A stretch of 64,000 bases of DNA from Paenibacillus hexagrammi (GCF_021513275.1 NZ_CP090978.1:496001-560000); one strand, 5' to 3'; counted from the first letter of the stretch, positions 53,464-64,000 are shown. Notes: generated by a model from the sequence alone, not told the origin. Made by a program: numbers and translations.

Positions 53464-54123
53464 ATGAAATTACATACTGATCAGCTGCGCGAAGCGCTGC
53501 AGCTGTATCTCGTCATGGGCAGCCCGAATTGTGCGGGGGCTGACCCTGTGGAGGTCCTGAAGGCCGCTATCGACGGCGGCATTACGATGTTTCAATACCG
53601 CGAGAAGGGCGCCGGAGCTCTGACCGGCGCCGCCAGTCTCGCGCTTGGCGCACAGCTGCGCGAGCTGTGCGCGAGGCACGCCATCCCTTTCATCGTGAAC
53701 GATGATGTCGGGATGGCGGAAGCGCTCGAGGCCGACGGTATTCACGTCGGCCAGGAGGATACCGCCGCCGAAGAGGTGAGGCGGCGGTTCCCTGGCAAGA
53801 TTGTGGGCATCTCCGCCCACAATCTTGCCGAAGCGCAGTCGGCGCTGGCCGCAGGCGCCGACTACCTGGGCGTCGGGCCCATGTATGCGACGCGCACCAA
53901 GCTGGATGCGCGGGAGGTGCAAGGGCCCGAAGGGCTCGTGCGGATGCGCGAAGGCGGCATCCGGCTGCCGCTTGTCGGCATCGGCGGAATCGATGCCGCA
54001 GGGGCCGCAGCCGTCCTGCGTGGAGGAGCGGACGGCATTGCCGTAGTGAGCGCGATTACGCAGGCGCGCTCCCCGAGGGAAGCTGCGGCGGAGCTGCGAG
54101 AGATTGTCAATATGATCAAATAG
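53464..54123 (+). CDS. thiE: thiamine-phosphate synthase ThiE
   Basis: A 219-residue TIM barrel with ACAGGAGG upstream of the ATG. Motifs: QYREKGAGALTGAASL, PFIVNDDVGMAEALEADGIHVGQED, YLGVGPMYATRTKLDA and LVGIGGIDAAGAAAVL with GADGIAVVSAI. It joins HMP-PP and thiazole phosphate. The GC content is visibly higher than in thiG and thiC. Confidence 0.93.
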   Translation: MKLHTDQLREALQLYLVMGSPNCAGADPVEVLKAAIDGGITMFQYREKGAGALTGAASLALGAQLRELCARHAIPFIVNDDVGMAEALEADGIHVGQEDTAAEEVRRRFPGKIVGISAHNLAEAQSALAAGADYLGVGPMYATRTKLDAREVQGPEGLVRMREGGIRLPLVGIGGIDAAGAAAVLRGGADGIAVVSAITQARSPREAAAELREIVNMIK

Positions 54124-54141
54124 GGTAAGCTTAACCATTTT

Positions 54142-54252
54142 TTCAAAAAAGGCTGCTGATGCTCGTAATGCTTGTTAGTTTCACAGGGCGGAGGCATTAA
54201 AACTATAGTGAGACTATTGTATAGGTAAGTTACGAGCTCAGCAGTTTTTGAA
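54142..54252. repeat. long imperfect hairpin between thiE and thiC
   Basis: Left arm TTCAAAAAA-CTGCTGATGCTCGTAA and right arm TTACGAGCTCAGCAGTTTTTGAA pair over about 22 bases, and inner GTTTCAC pairs with GTGAGAC. It may be a MITE-like insertion; the T-rich right arm could also terminate thiE transcripts. Confidence 0.6.
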
Positions 54253-54331
54253 GAATTGCGGCGGGGTCGGCTGTGACAGTTTGTTCTAGCTAAAGGGCAG
54301 ATGCACGGCAAGTCTCGAGTTGCGGTCAGTT

Positions 54332-54409
54332 TGTCGATAAAGTGGGGTCGATTACAAGCTTCCACAGCTTTTCTCCGATCACCAGCTCACCATTCCCCCT
54401 ATATCGACA
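54332..54409. repeat. dispersed MITE-like element upstream of thiC
   Basis: A 78-bp element bounded by TGTCGATA and TATCGACA. Its left part (GATAAAGTGGGGTCGATTAC and on) matches the left end of the element at 11037 over about 45 bases. No second TPP aptamer is seen in the thiE-thiC gap. Confidence 0.6.
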
Positions 54410-54443
54410 GTCTCACCTCAGACTGCTGCTAACGGGCTAGTGA

Positions 54444-56303
<1,860 letters not shown>

Positions 56304-56324
56304 GTTGCAGCTTGTCGTTTGTGC

Positions 56325-56366
56325 AGGGACGTTCTTTGTCAGGGATGACAGGAACGTCCCTTTTTG
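56325..56366 (+). terminator. terminator after thiC
   Basis: Stem AGGGACGTTC / GAACGTCCCT with a 17-base loop and five T. Confidence 0.85.
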
Positions 56367-56541
56367 TTACCATGAAGATAGCTCTTGATTGCATTAATTC
56401 ACTAAAGCGATTATTTCTATGATCATGGTGGGGATTTGGCCTGATTGACTTTGCTTTCTCTTGGCATTATGATACGGTTAAAAAGATTTGACCGTTGTCT
56501 AATAAAGCTTGTACACGATTAGAAGGAGGTCGAATCCGAAC

Positions 56542-57162
56542 ATGAAGCAACAGCCGATTTATATTATTCAAGATCTGGAGCAGCTAAAAACAGTGAGCGA
56601 CCCGCTGCGAGCGAAGGTACTGCTGTTCTTAATTGAGAAGGCCTATACCGGACAGCAGCTGGCCAAATTACTTGGCATGGCGAGGGCCAAGGTACACTAT
56701 CATTTGAATGAATTGGAGAAGCATGGCTTGATTTCCGTGGTTCGAACCGAACTGAAGAACGGCATTTTACAAAAATTTTACCGGGCTGTTGCCCGTGGCT
56801 TTGTTCCGGGTGAGGAGCTGCTTCCTTTCGTATCGGAAGTGGAAAACTATTACCGGGAGACTACGCTTAGCGTGTTGGCCCGAGCCAGGCTGAGAGCGAT
56901 TGAAGCGCCGGAGGAGGCTTTTCAAATTCCTTCGTCGGATCGTGCGCAGTGGCCTAGAATGGCAACGCAGCTTGAGGTTAAAATGAGTAAGGAGAAGTTT
57001 GCTGCGTGGCTGAGCAAATTTCGTTCACTGATTTACGAGCTGGATCAACAGCAGGAGGAAACCGGCGATTGGTTCTACTTAACCACGGTCGGCTTCCAGA
57101 TTAACGAACCGTCATTTGACGTGTATGAGGATGAGGAGGAGAAGAACGATGCTCGATCCTAG
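56542..57162 (+). CDS. winged-helix transcriptional regulator (ArsR-like HTH)
   Basis: A 206-residue protein. The ATG at 56542 follows AGAAGGAGG; an upstream start at 56509 would include the binding site. The DNA-binding domain is at the N-terminus: LKTVSDPLRAKVLLFLIEKAYTGQQLAKLLGM, then ARAKVHYHLNELEKHGLISVV and the wing. The C-terminal half is of unknown type. Its stop overlaps the aminopeptidase start by 14 bases, so it probably controls its own operon. Confidence 0.8.
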   Translation: MKQQPIYIIQDLEQLKTVSDPLRAKVLLFLIEKAYTGQQLAKLLGMARAKVHYHLNELEKHGLISVVRTELKNGILQKFYRAVARGFVPGEELLPFVSEVENYYRETTLSVLARARLRAIEAPEEAFQIPSSDRAQWPRMATQLEVKMSKEKFAAWLSKFRSLIYELDQQQEETGDWFYLTTVGFQINEPSFDVYEDEEEKNDARS

Positions 57163-58267
57163 ACAGACGAAACTGGCTGATGTGCTGGTAAACTACTCCG
57201 TTAAGGCAAAACCTGGAGAAAATATTTTAATCGAAGCCTACGGTATTGATGCGATCTTTGTGAAGGAACTGGTGAAGAAGGTCCATGAAGCAGGCGCTAA
57301 CCCTTATGTGAACCTGAGAGACCATACGGTGATGCGTCAAATGATCATGAACTGCACCGAAGATCAAATGAAGCAGTGGGCTGATATGGATGCGTATCAA
57401 ATGAAGCAAATGCAAGGATACATAGGCGTGCGCGGCGGAGCCAACATGTACGAAATGTCCTCGGGCATTCCATCCGACCGGATGAAGCTGTATAACTCCA
57501 TTTACTATCAGCAAGTACACTTTGATGTGCGCATCAAGGATACACGTTGGGTTGTTCTTCGATATCCGACTCCGTCTATGGCACAGCTTGCCGGAATGAG
57601 TACGGAAGCGTTCGAGGACTTCTACTTCGATGTATGCACGATGGACTACGGCAAGATGTCCAAGGCTATGGATTCCTTGAAGGAACTGATGGACCGTACG
57701 GATCAGGTTCGTTTGGTCGGACCTGGGACGGATCTGACGTTCTCGATTAAAGGAATCGGCGCAGTGAAATGTGACGGCGAGCTCAACATCCCTGACGGAG
57801 AAGTCTACTCTGCACCTGTCCGTGATTCGGTGAACGGTGTTATTACGTTCAATACCCCGACACCGCACGACGGCTTTACGTTTGAGAACATCCGTTTTGA
57901 ATTCGAAAACGGTAAAATCGTAAAAGCTACTTCCAATGATACAGACCGCATTAATGAGATTTTGGATATCGATGAGGGTGCTAGATATGTCGGCGAATTT
58001 GCGATCGGCGTGAACCCGTACATTCAGCACCCAATGAAGGATACGCTGTTCGATGAGAAGATTGACGGCAGCTTCCACTTCACACCGGGTAACTGTTACG
58101 ACGATGCTTATAACGGCAACAAGTCCTCCCTGCACTGGGATATCGTCAACATTCAACGTCCCGACTATGGTGGCGGTGAAATCTGGTTCGACGACGTACT
58201 AATCCGCAAGGACGGGGTCTTCGTACTTCCGGAGCTTGAGCATTTGAATCCTCAGCATTTGAAATAA
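57149..58267 (+). CDS. M29-family aminopeptidase (AmpS/AmpT type)
   Basis: A 372-residue metallo-aminopeptidase. ATG 57149 has GAGGAGGAGAAGAACG upstream. Family segments: KLADVLVNYSVKAKPGENILIEA, IKCDGELNIPDGEVYSAP-like region with the metal-ligand Glu, VGEFAIGVNP (Glu), DEKIDGSFHFTPGNCY (His) and SSLHWDIVN (His, Asp). These residues bind two metal ions. It releases N-terminal residues from peptides. Co-transcribed with the upstream regulator. Confidence 0.88.
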   Translation: MLDPRQTKLADVLVNYSVKAKPGENILIEAYGIDAIFVKELVKKVHEAGANPYVNLRDHTVMRQMIMNCTEDQMKQWADMDAYQMKQMQGYIGVRGGANMYEMSSGIPSDRMKLYNSIYYQQVHFDVRIKDTRWVVLRYPTPSMAQLAGMSTEAFEDFYFDVCTMDYGKMSKAMDSLKELMDRTDQVRLVGPGTDLTFSIKGIGAVKCDGELNIPDGEVYSAPVRDSVNGVITFNTPTPHDGFTFENIRFEFENGKIVKATSNDTDRINEILDIDEGARYVGEFAIGVNPYIQHPMKDTLFDEKIDGSFHFTPGNCYDDAYNGNKSSLHWDIVNIQRPDYGGGEIWFDDVLIRKDGVFVLPELEHLNPQHLK

Positions 58268-58269
58268 AT

Positions 58270-58313
58270 AATACCGCTAATTCGATCGAGCTGATCGGGT
58301 TAGCGGTATTTGT
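58270..58313. terminator. bidirectional terminator
   Basis: AATACCGCTAA / TTAGCGGTATT perfect 11-bp stem between the aminopeptidase gene and the convergent oxidoreductase gene. Confidence 0.85.
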
Positions 58314-58315
58314 TT

Positions 58316-59227
58316 TCAATAAATGTTGATGACTACATTGCCTCTCTTACGCCCTTTTTCCACATATCTATGAGCTTCGGGGACTTCTTCTAAAGAATAC
58401 CTTTTATCAATGACGGGCTTGAATGTATTGGATTCGATAAGGTCTGTAAGATAAAGTAAGTCTTCTATACGTACCTTCGCGATTCCTTGACCATCTACCG
58501 TTACGTATCTTCCGTTCTGAGTTAAAGCTTTCTCGCATTTCGTTTTTGCTAATTTCCCAACGGCATCAAAAAAAATATCGTAACGCTCGCTTTTATTAAA
58601 AAAATTCTCTGTCGTATAGTCAATAACGTAGTCGGCTCCCAGCGACTTCACCAGGTCCCGATTTGCCGTGCTGCACACTCCTGTAACCTCAGCTCCAAAA
58701 TGCTTGGCAAGCTGAACCGCAGACGAACCCACGCTGCCGGAAGCCCCATATACTACAACCTTTTGTCCGGCTTGTATATTCCCCTTTCTTAAAAAATATA
58801 ACGCCGAAGTTCCGCCGAAAGGAATGGCTGCTGCCTCTTCATAAGTTACATTCATAGGTTTTAGGGACATCAAAGCTCCTTCGGACATGCTTACGTATTC
58901 GGCATAACCGCCAAATTTCATTCCGGTTAACGCATAGACTTGATCTCCCTTTTTAAACCGTTTCACGTTGCTGCCAACCGCTTCAATTTGTCCGCTCAGC
59001 TCTACCCCGAGTATTGGTTTTCTGGGCTTCCTGAATCCTAGGACGATCCGCATCGGTAACCAAAGCATGAAGGGACTATCAAAGCTTCGCACTCTAATGT
59101 CGCCGGCGGATACAGTGGTTGCATAAATCTTTACAAGCACTTCATGATCCTTGGGGATTGGCTTTTTTACTTCTGCCAGCTTCAGAACATCCGGTGATCC
59201 GTACTTCGTGCATACAATCGCCTTCAT
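58316..59227 (-). CDS. zinc-free MDR-family NAD(P)-dependent oxidoreductase
   Basis: A 303-residue quinone-oxidoreductase-like protein. The ATG at 59227 is chosen because GGAGGTGTCC precedes it and the family begins MKAIVCTKYGSPDVLKL. The cofactor loop is VVYGASGSVGSSAVQLAKHFGAEVTGVCST, and the GVELSGQIEAVG and GDQVYALTGMKFGGYAEYV segments are typical. No zinc-binding cysteine/histidine set is present. Substrate unknown. It is preceded by an AraC gene in the same orientation about 200 bases upstream. Confidence 0.87.
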   Translation of the reverse strand: MKAIVCTKYGSPDVLKLAEVKKPIPKDHEVLVKIYATTVSAGDIRVRSFDSPFMLWLPMRIVLGFRKPRKPILGVELSGQIEAVGSNVKRFKKGDQVYALTGMKFGGYAEYVSMSEGALMSLKPMNVTYEEAAAIPFGGTSALYFLRKGNIQAGQKVVVYGASGSVGSSAVQLAKHFGAEVTGVCSTANRDLVKSLGADYVIDYTTENFFNKSERYDIFFDAVGKLAKTKCEKALTQNGRYVTVDGQGIAKVRIEDLLYLTDLIESNTFKPVIDKRYSLEEVPEAHRYVEKGRKRGNVVINIY

Positions 59228-59433
59228 GGGACACCTCCAGTTATTTACAATCACCCATAGTACGAAAAGGAATAGGTTTCGTTTCGCATTACGATCCATG
59301 AACTCAATAAAAAAAGACGCTCCCGCGCTTTCGCTTGAGATACGTCTTTGTCTATAACGGCGTACCGCGCGAAGCTCCCAGTTCGCGGTGTGGCGCCGCA
59401 CGATGGTCGTCAGCCACATGCATCACTGCCCAT

Positions 59434-60285
59434 TCACCCCTTGCGCTGCATCGCCTGATACTGCCTTGGCGGGAGCCCAACAACCTTCTTGAAGGTACGG
59501 ATGAAGTTGGAATAGTCATTGAAGCCCGATTGCTGGCAGGTGTCGGTTACGGTGCTTCCTTCGCGCAGCAGCTGCTTGGCTCTGGCAATACGTTTAAATA
59601 AAATGTGCTCATGGATGGTGCTTCCCGTATGTTTCTTGAACAGGCGGCACAAGTAGGAGCGGTTCATATAGACGACATGCTCCAGACGGTCTAGTGACAG
59701 ATCTTGGTCAAGATTCTCATCAATATATGCTAGGAGCGAGATGAGCTTGTCCGGCATAATAGCTTTCTCCACTTGTTTGTCCTGTCCTTGGAAGACGCGG
59801 TTTATGAATACCAATAGCTCGATAAATGCTGATACATACAAAATGTCCGAGCCTGCGGGTGCTTGCGGCTGCTGTAAGGCTTCCATCCGTTCATACAGCT
59901 TCATGATCGAATCAATTTGCTGAGGGGATAGTCTCATTCGGTTCTGCTCTCCGGGAGGCCGATTGATGAAGCAGTCCAGTAAAGGAAATGCTGGTGAGCT
60001 GAATACATCCACCATAGAAGGATTGAAGTGAATGACGATGACCTCATACCGCTGTTGCTTCGATTGGAAGTTTGCTCTATGGAGCTCATTGCTGTTCATT
60101 ACGAGCAGGTCTCCATATTGCAATGGATAAACCTGTTTTTCTATGAAATAATGAACGTGTCCGGTAAGAAAGAAGTAGATCTCAAACTGGTCACGGTGCA
60201 GGTGAAAATCAAATGGAGCCGGATTGTATCTAACCGAGTGACTGAAGCTGATGACTTCTTGTAAATTAGAATAAAGCTCCTGCAT
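59434..60285 (-). CDS. AraC-family transcriptional regulator
   Basis: A 283-residue regulator; ATG 60285 follows TGGAGG. N-terminal cupin-like sensing domain (FDFHLHRDQFEIYFFLTGHVHYFI, YPLQYGDLLVMNSNELHRA) and C-terminal double HTH (LSLDRLEHVVYMNRSYLCRLFKKHTG and GSTVTDTCQQSGFNDYSNFIRTFKKVVG). It is divergent from a sugar isomerase/epimerase gene, which it probably controls in response to a carbohydrate. Confidence 0.88.
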   Translation of the reverse strand: MQELYSNLQEVISFSHSVRYNPAPFDFHLHRDQFEIYFFLTGHVHYFIEKQVYPLQYGDLLVMNSNELHRANFQSKQQRYEVIVIHFNPSMVDVFSSPAFPLLDCFINRPPGEQNRMRLSPQQIDSIMKLYERMEALQQPQAPAGSDILYVSAFIELLVFINRVFQGQDKQVEKAIMPDKLISLLAYIDENLDQDLSLDRLEHVVYMNRSYLCRLFKKHTGSTIHEHILFKRIARAKQLLREGSTVTDTCQQSGFNDYSNFIRTFKKVVGLPPRQYQAMQRKG

Positions 60286-60403
60286 CTGTATGTGCCTCCA
60301 TACCTTCCGTGAAGTCAATAAAAGCAAGTTATTGCCCATGAATTGCAATGAATACGTTTTTATTATACTGCAAAATAAGGGTATACGAAATAAGGAGGGC
60401 TTC

Positions 60404-61261
60404 ATGACGATGAAATTGTCAGTATTTACAGTATCTACTCCGGATTTGACGCCGGATCAAATGGCTCAAGCTGCTAAAGCAGCGGGCATCGATGCCATCG
60501 AATGGCGATATAAGGATATTCCGGAGGACGCGGTCAATGAGAAGCCTTCCTTCTGGAGAAACAACCTCTGCTCGATCGATCCGAAGCTTTCCGATGAGGA
60601 ATTGGAGCCGTTCAAGCAGGCTGCCGCTGCCCATCAGCTGAGCACGCTGAGTGTAACCCCTTATTTAGCTTGCGGTGATGTAGCAGGCACCGAACGAGTC
60701 ATGCAAGTGGCGAAGCAGCTGGGAGCCGGGTTTATCCGTGTCGGTGTTCCGGCCTACGACGGCAGCAGTAACTATAATGAATTGTTTGCGGGAGCTGTGC
60801 AGTACTTACACCATGTGGAAGAGCTTTCCCAGCAATACGGAATCAAAGGCCTTGTGGAAATCCATCATAAAACGATAGCGCCGAGCGCCGGTCTTGCTCA
60901 TCGGCTGGTTTCGGGCTTCAGCCCAGAACGGATTGGCGTGCTGCATGATGCCGGTAACATGGTGCATGAAGGCTTCGAGAATCACCGGATGGGCTTGGAA
61001 TTGCTAGGTCCCTATCTGGCTCATGTGCATGTGAAAAATGCGCGCTGGGCACCTGCGGGCCAAAGTGACCGCGGTATCACATTGTGGGCGAGCGATTGGG
61101 CACCGATCGATGAAGGGATTGTCAACTGGCATGAGCTGTTGGTTGATTTGAAAGCGATTGGTTACGACGGATACCTGGGTATTGAAGATTTCAGCGGTCA
61201 ATTTGACTCTAGGGAAATGCTGCATAATTTTGCAGCTAAAGTGAGAGAGTGGCTGTCATAA
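60404..61261 (+). CDS. sugar phosphate isomerase/epimerase family protein
   Basis: A 285-residue TIM barrel of the xylose-isomerase-like (AP endonuclease 2) superfamily. ATG 60404 follows AAGGAGGG; longer frames lack a site. Metal-ligand candidates are Glu in DAIEWRYKD, Glu/His in LVEIHHKT, Asp/His in GVLHDAGNMVHEG and Glu in YLGIEDFSGQ. Similar proteins act on inositols, ketoses or related sugars. The exact substrate is unknown. The divergent AraC gene supports a role in sugar use. Confidence 0.82.
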   Translation: MTMKLSVFTVSTPDLTPDQMAQAAKAAGIDAIEWRYKDIPEDAVNEKPSFWRNNLCSIDPKLSDEELEPFKQAAAAHQLSTLSVTPYLACGDVAGTERVMQVAKQLGAGFIRVGVPAYDGSSNYNELFAGAVQYLHHVEELSQQYGIKGLVEIHHKTIAPSAGLAHRLVSGFSPERIGVLHDAGNMVHEGFENHRMGLELLGPYLAHVHVKNARWAPAGQSDRGITLWASDWAPIDEGIVNWHELLVDLKAIGYDGYLGIEDFSGQFDSREMLHNFAAKVREWLS

Positions 61262-61281
61262 GACAAGTTGAACAAAACTGG

Positions 61282-61319
61282 GAAGTGCGACCGGGTATGC
61301 GGGTCGGCTTCTCTTTTTT
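61282..61319 (+). terminator. terminator after the sugar isomerase gene
   Basis: Stem GAAGTGCGACC / GGGTCGGCTTC with one bulge, then a run of six T. Confidence 0.7.
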
Positions 61320-61403
61320 CTGCGCCATGAGCCTTGTTGCGATTGCCCTTCCAGTTTGTGTAAGATGAAAGGCAGACAAAGTGTGATTGGAGAGAGGTTT
61401 AAG

Positions 61404-62063
61404 ATGGCAAGTTCCAAACCATTCTGGCTGCTGCTTACGTGGTTCGTCGCGGCCGCTTGCTGTTTGCTGGTACTTAAATATACGGGTGTTTTAGGTCACA
61501 TTAATATGAATGGGCTCTCTGAGTGGCTGCGCGGGCTTGGCTGGATTGGAGGCTTGCTGTATATTGTGGCGTATACCTTACGGCCGTTGGTGCTGTTCCC
61601 CGCAACACCGTTGACGCTGTTCGGAGGCTACACTTTCGGCGCACTGTGGGGTACGGTATATGACATTATCGGGGCGGGTGCGGGAGCCATTCTCTCCTTT
61701 TATCTTACACGCAGGTGGGGAAGAGGCGGCTTCCAGCGGATCATCCGCGGCAAAAAGCTGCAATCCTTTGATGAAAAGGCAGAGAACAACGGGTTCATGG
61801 TCGTCCTGTATATGCGGCTCATGCCTTTTTTTCCCTTTGACGGGGTCAGCTATGGCGCAGGGCTGTCCAAGATCCGAGCCTCCGACTATACATGGGCTAC
61901 GCTCATTGGTATCATCCCTGGTGCGATCGTGTATAACGTGTTCGGGGCGTCGCTCCAGGATATCGGCTCAGGCAAATTTTACGGAGCGATTGCGCTGTAT
62001 GTGGTATTTGCCGTGCTTCCCTTCGCTTTCAAGCGAAAGCAGCGGCAGCATGCGCACCATTAA
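61404..62063 (+). CDS. TVP38/TMEM64-family membrane protein (DedA-like)
   Basis: A 219-residue membrane protein with five to six helices. ATG 61404 follows GGAGAGAGG. The SNARE-associated/VTT signature is present: LYIVAYTLRPLVLFPATPLTLFGGYTFG, GAGAGAILSFYLTRRWGRG, and MVVLYMRLMPFFPFDGVSYGAGLSKI. These proteins are linked to lipid scrambling or carrier flipping in the membrane. The next gene, a PAP2 phosphatase, starts 25 bases after; both together suggest lipid-carrier recycling (inference). Confidence 0.85.
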   Translation: MASSKPFWLLLTWFVAAACCLLVLKYTGVLGHINMNGLSEWLRGLGWIGGLLYIVAYTLRPLVLFPATPLTLFGGYTFGALWGTVYDIIGAGAGAILSFYLTRRWGRGGFQRIIRGKKLQSFDEKAENNGFMVVLYMRLMPFFPFDGVSYGAGLSKIRASDYTWATLIGIIPGAIVYNVFGASLQDIGSGKFYGAIALYVVFAVLPFAFKRKQRQHAHH

Positions 62064-62088
62064 TTATGTTCATGGGAGAGGATCGCTA

Positions 62089-62760
62089 GTGCAGGAGAGA
62101 AGGATATATCGAGATTTGTTGGTGGGGCTCTCGGCGGCGCTGCTGATGCTTCTTATATTCGGGTGGCTGTCCCAGAGCTTGTCTTCCAGCTGGCTGGAAA
62201 ATCTAGACCAGTCAGTAGCTGCTTTGATTCAGTCTGCAAGAGGAGATCATATGACGGGGATAGCTAAGCTATTTACGCTCATGGGAGAAGGGGTAACCGA
62301 GTTTATCTTGTTTTTCATCATCGGACCCGTTCTTTATTTCAAGTTTAGGCACAGATGGGAGACGCTGATTCTCTTTATTGGGGTGCTGGGAACGTGGGGA
62401 CTCAATTCGCTGGTTAAAGGCTGGATCGAGAGGGATCGGCCCGCCGGCACCTGGCTGATCGAGGAGGAAGGATTTAGCTTTCCTAGCGGACACTCCATGG
62501 TATCGAGCTTGTTTTACGGTCTGGTTGGATATCTACTGTGGGTCAACCTAAGAGAGCGTTGGAGTGGGGCCTGGATCCTCCCGATCGTATCCATGCTTCT
62601 TATTCTAGGCATTGGCTGCAGCCGCGTGTACCTGGGTGTGCATTATCCCAGTGATGTACTGGCAGGCTTTATTGCAGGGGGTGCCTGTTTAACAGGCTGC
62701 ATTCTAGCCGTCCGCGAGGTTCGGCACAGAAGAGAGTGGCGAGAAGCAAGCAAGAGTTGA
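62089..62760 (+). CDS. PAP2-family membrane phosphatase
   Basis: A 223-residue membrane protein. GTG 62089 has GGGAGAGG eight bases upstream; an ATG at 62050 overlaps the previous gene. The three PAP2 motifs are intact: KGWIERDRP, PSGH in SFPSGHSMVSS, and SRVYLGVHYPSDVLAG. It likely dephosphorylates undecaprenyl pyrophosphate or phosphatidylglycerophosphate-like lipids. Confidence 0.87.
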   Translation: MQERRIYRDLLVGLSAALLMLLIFGWLSQSLSSSWLENLDQSVAALIQSARGDHMTGIAKLFTLMGEGVTEFILFFIIGPVLYFKFRHRWETLILFIGVLGTWGLNSLVKGWIERDRPAGTWLIEEEGFSFPSGHSMVSSLFYGLVGYLLWVNLRERWSGAWILPIVSMLLILGIGCSRVYLGVHYPSDVLAGFIAGGACLTGCILAVREVRHRREWREASKS

Positions 62761-62857
62761 AGGGAACGATTCTGTTCGGGCTGTCTCTATAGTCCATGAT
62801 CTTTTCACGGAAAGTGGTAACACAGATGTTCATATAAGCAGCTTAAGGAGCCTACAC

Positions 62858-64000
62858 ATGAGTAATGACTATGCAAAAATCACAGGAATGCCCGTCGAGA
62901 CGAATCGTTGGATTGTGCTGGCTAACGTCTCTCTGGGTACCTTTATGGCCACGTTGGACGGAAGCATCGCCAACGTGGCGCTGCCCACCATGGCCGGCGA
63001 GCTTCAAGCTCCGATTCATTTGGTACAGTGGGTGTTGACGGCTTATTTACTAGCCATATGCGCCACCTTGCCCATTATGGGGAAAATCTCGGATTTAATA
63101 GGCAGAAGCAGGGTGTACAATTACGGATTCATCGTGTTTGCAGCAGGCTCGGCTCTTTGCGGAATGTCACATTCGCTTGGCTTTCTGATTATTTCCAGAG
63201 TGATTCAGGCTATAGGGGCATCTTGTCTGATGTCCAACAGCCAGGCAATTGTGGCGGATGTGTTCTCACAAGGGGCACGCGGCAGGGCACTTGGCATCGT
63301 TGGCATGGTGGTCTCCCTCGGATCGCTGACAGGACCCGGAGTCGGGGGAATTCTAGTTGACCGTTTCGGCTGGCCTACGATTTTCTGGATTAATATTCCT
63401 ATTGGAATCATCGCTTTTATCGCCGGGCGTTTTTGCCTGCCTAAGGATCACGTACAATCCGGTCGAAAACCGTTCGATTTCGCAGGCTCCTTCCTGTTTA
63501 TCGTTGGCATGCTTCTGCTGCTGTATACGATTTCCAACGCCAACGAGTGGGGGTGGACATCCCTGTACGTGCTTGGAGGATTGCTGGTTTCTGTTTTTAT
63601 CCTAGTATGGTTCTACAGGTGGGAGCATAAGGTGGAGCATCCGATGCTGGATTTCAGTCTGTATCGGATTCGGGCATTCCGGGTCGGGAATATGACGGCG
63701 CTTCTTAGCTTTGTCGCCATGTTTTTCGTCAATGTCATGATGCCTTTCTATATGGAAAATGTACTGGGTCTTTCACCGGAGCATACCGGTTATATCATGA
63801 TGATGTACCCGCTCACGATGGCTGTTATTGCTCCCTGCTCAGGGTGGCTCTCGGACAAATTCGGCTCCAACATGCTGACGACGATAGGCCTCGTTATCAA
63901 TGCTGTCGGATTCGGTCTTCTGCATACGTTGACGACGCAAGAGAGCCCGTGGATCGTAGGTTTGCATCTTGCTTTGTTTGGTCTGGGCACGGGACTGTTC
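62858..64000 (+). CDS. DHA2-family MFS efflux transporter (EmrB/QacA-like), 3' end outside window
   Basis: An open frame from an ATG with AAGGAG at 62844-62849 runs to the window edge (381 codons) without a stop. The DHA2 pattern is clear: ATLDGSIANVALPTMA (motif D1-like), LPIMGKISDLIGRSRVYNYG (motif A), and MVVSLGSLTGPGVGGIL (motif C, antiporter signature). At least ten helices are visible. It probably exports drugs or toxic organics by proton antiport. Substrate unknown. Confidence 0.9.
   Translation, partial: MSNDYAKITGMPVETNRWIVLANVSLGTFMATLDGSIANVALPTMAGELQAPIHLVQWVLTAYLLAICATLPIMGKISDLIGRSRVYNYGFIVFAAGSALCGMSHSLGFLIISRVIQAIGASCLMSNSQAIVADVFSQGARGRALGIVGMVVSLGSLTGPGVGGILVDRFGWPTIFWINIPIGIIAFIAGRFCLPKDHVQSGRKPFDFAGSFLFIVGMLLLLYTISNANEWGWTSLYVLGGLLVSVFILVWFYRWEHKVEHPMLDFSLYRIRAFRVGNMTALLSFVAMFFVNVMMPFYMENVLGLSPEHTGYIMMMYPLTMAVIAPCSGWLSDKFGSNMLTTIGLVINAVGFGLLHTLTTQESPWIVGLHLALFGLGTGLF

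Overview
The window looks like chromosomal DNA of a low-GC-phylum Gram-positive (Bacillota), most probably a Paenibacillus or close relative. Reasons: strong AGGAGG-type ribosome binding sites, many TTG and GTG starts, sigma-A style promoters, a B. subtilis-like YfiY/YfiZ/YfhA siderophore transporter, a YtrA-type GntR/ABC operon, KinA/E-like sporulation-type kinases, and secreted proteins ending in the copper-amine-oxidase-N-like stalk domain common in Paenibacillus. The genus is inference; no rRNA or other marker is present.

Layout. (1) 1-4471: the tail end of an extracellular contractile injection system (eCIS, phage-tail-like) structural operon: baseplate J-like protein (cut by the window edge), a gpI-like tail protein with a propeller-like N-terminus, and a conserved eCIS-associated protein. 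(2) 4500-6930: an AT-rich island of small, partly broken genes (SnoaL-like protein, holin-like type I toxin, unknown protein, broken retropepsin-like protease) separated by related repeats that resemble integron attC sites. (3) 7067-23523: housekeeping and accessory genes: PAS sensor kinase, PhzF-like protein, YbaK deacylase, aldo/keto reductase, a Fur-controlled siderophore uptake locus, a propeller/stalk secreted protein, pirin, SDR, a MarR-controlled quinone reductase, and a GntR-regulated ABC operon.

(4) 23692-42306: a second eCIS-related arm. It holds a PAAR-like DUF4280 spike protein and a membrane-anchored MORN-repeat protein on the minus strand. On the plus strand is a gene train: TolC-like secreted coiled-coil protein, membrane class III cyclase-like protein, GNAT, nucleotide-transporter-like/HEAT/cyclic-nucleotide-binding protein, RsbW-like kinase, STAS antagonist, GAF-RsbU phosphatase, DUF4157 protein with six 72-bp repeats, a candidate cargo protein, and a YbjN/chaperone-like protein. 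The cyclase domain lacks both metal-binding aspartates, and the cyclic-nucleotide-binding domain lacks its phosphate-binding arginine. This arm is the most novel part of the window: an injection-system cargo/control module with a partner-switching circuit and a degenerate nucleotide-signalling pair.

(5) 42451-48820: bile-acid-symporter family transporter, a small coiled-coil protein, a CarH-like cobalamin-binding protein, and a CheB-CheR-PAS-histidine-kinase fusion. (6) 48829-56303: thiamine synthesis under a TPP riboswitch (tenI, thiO, thiS, thiG, thiD, thiE, then thiC after two hairpin elements); no thiF is seen. (7) 56542-64000: M29 aminopeptidase with its regulator, an MDR oxidoreductase, an AraC regulator divergent from a sugar isomerase, a TVP38-family protein, a PAP2 phosphatase, and the start of a DHA2-family efflux pump running off the end.

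A caution runs through the whole annotation. Several otherwise intact genes (phzF-like, the first FecCD permease, thiS, thiD, the retropepsin) are broken by single-base gains or losses, almost all in G or A runs. This looks more like sequencing or assembly error than real gene loss. Dispersed repeats occur at 11037-11195, 49071-49137 and 54332-54409.
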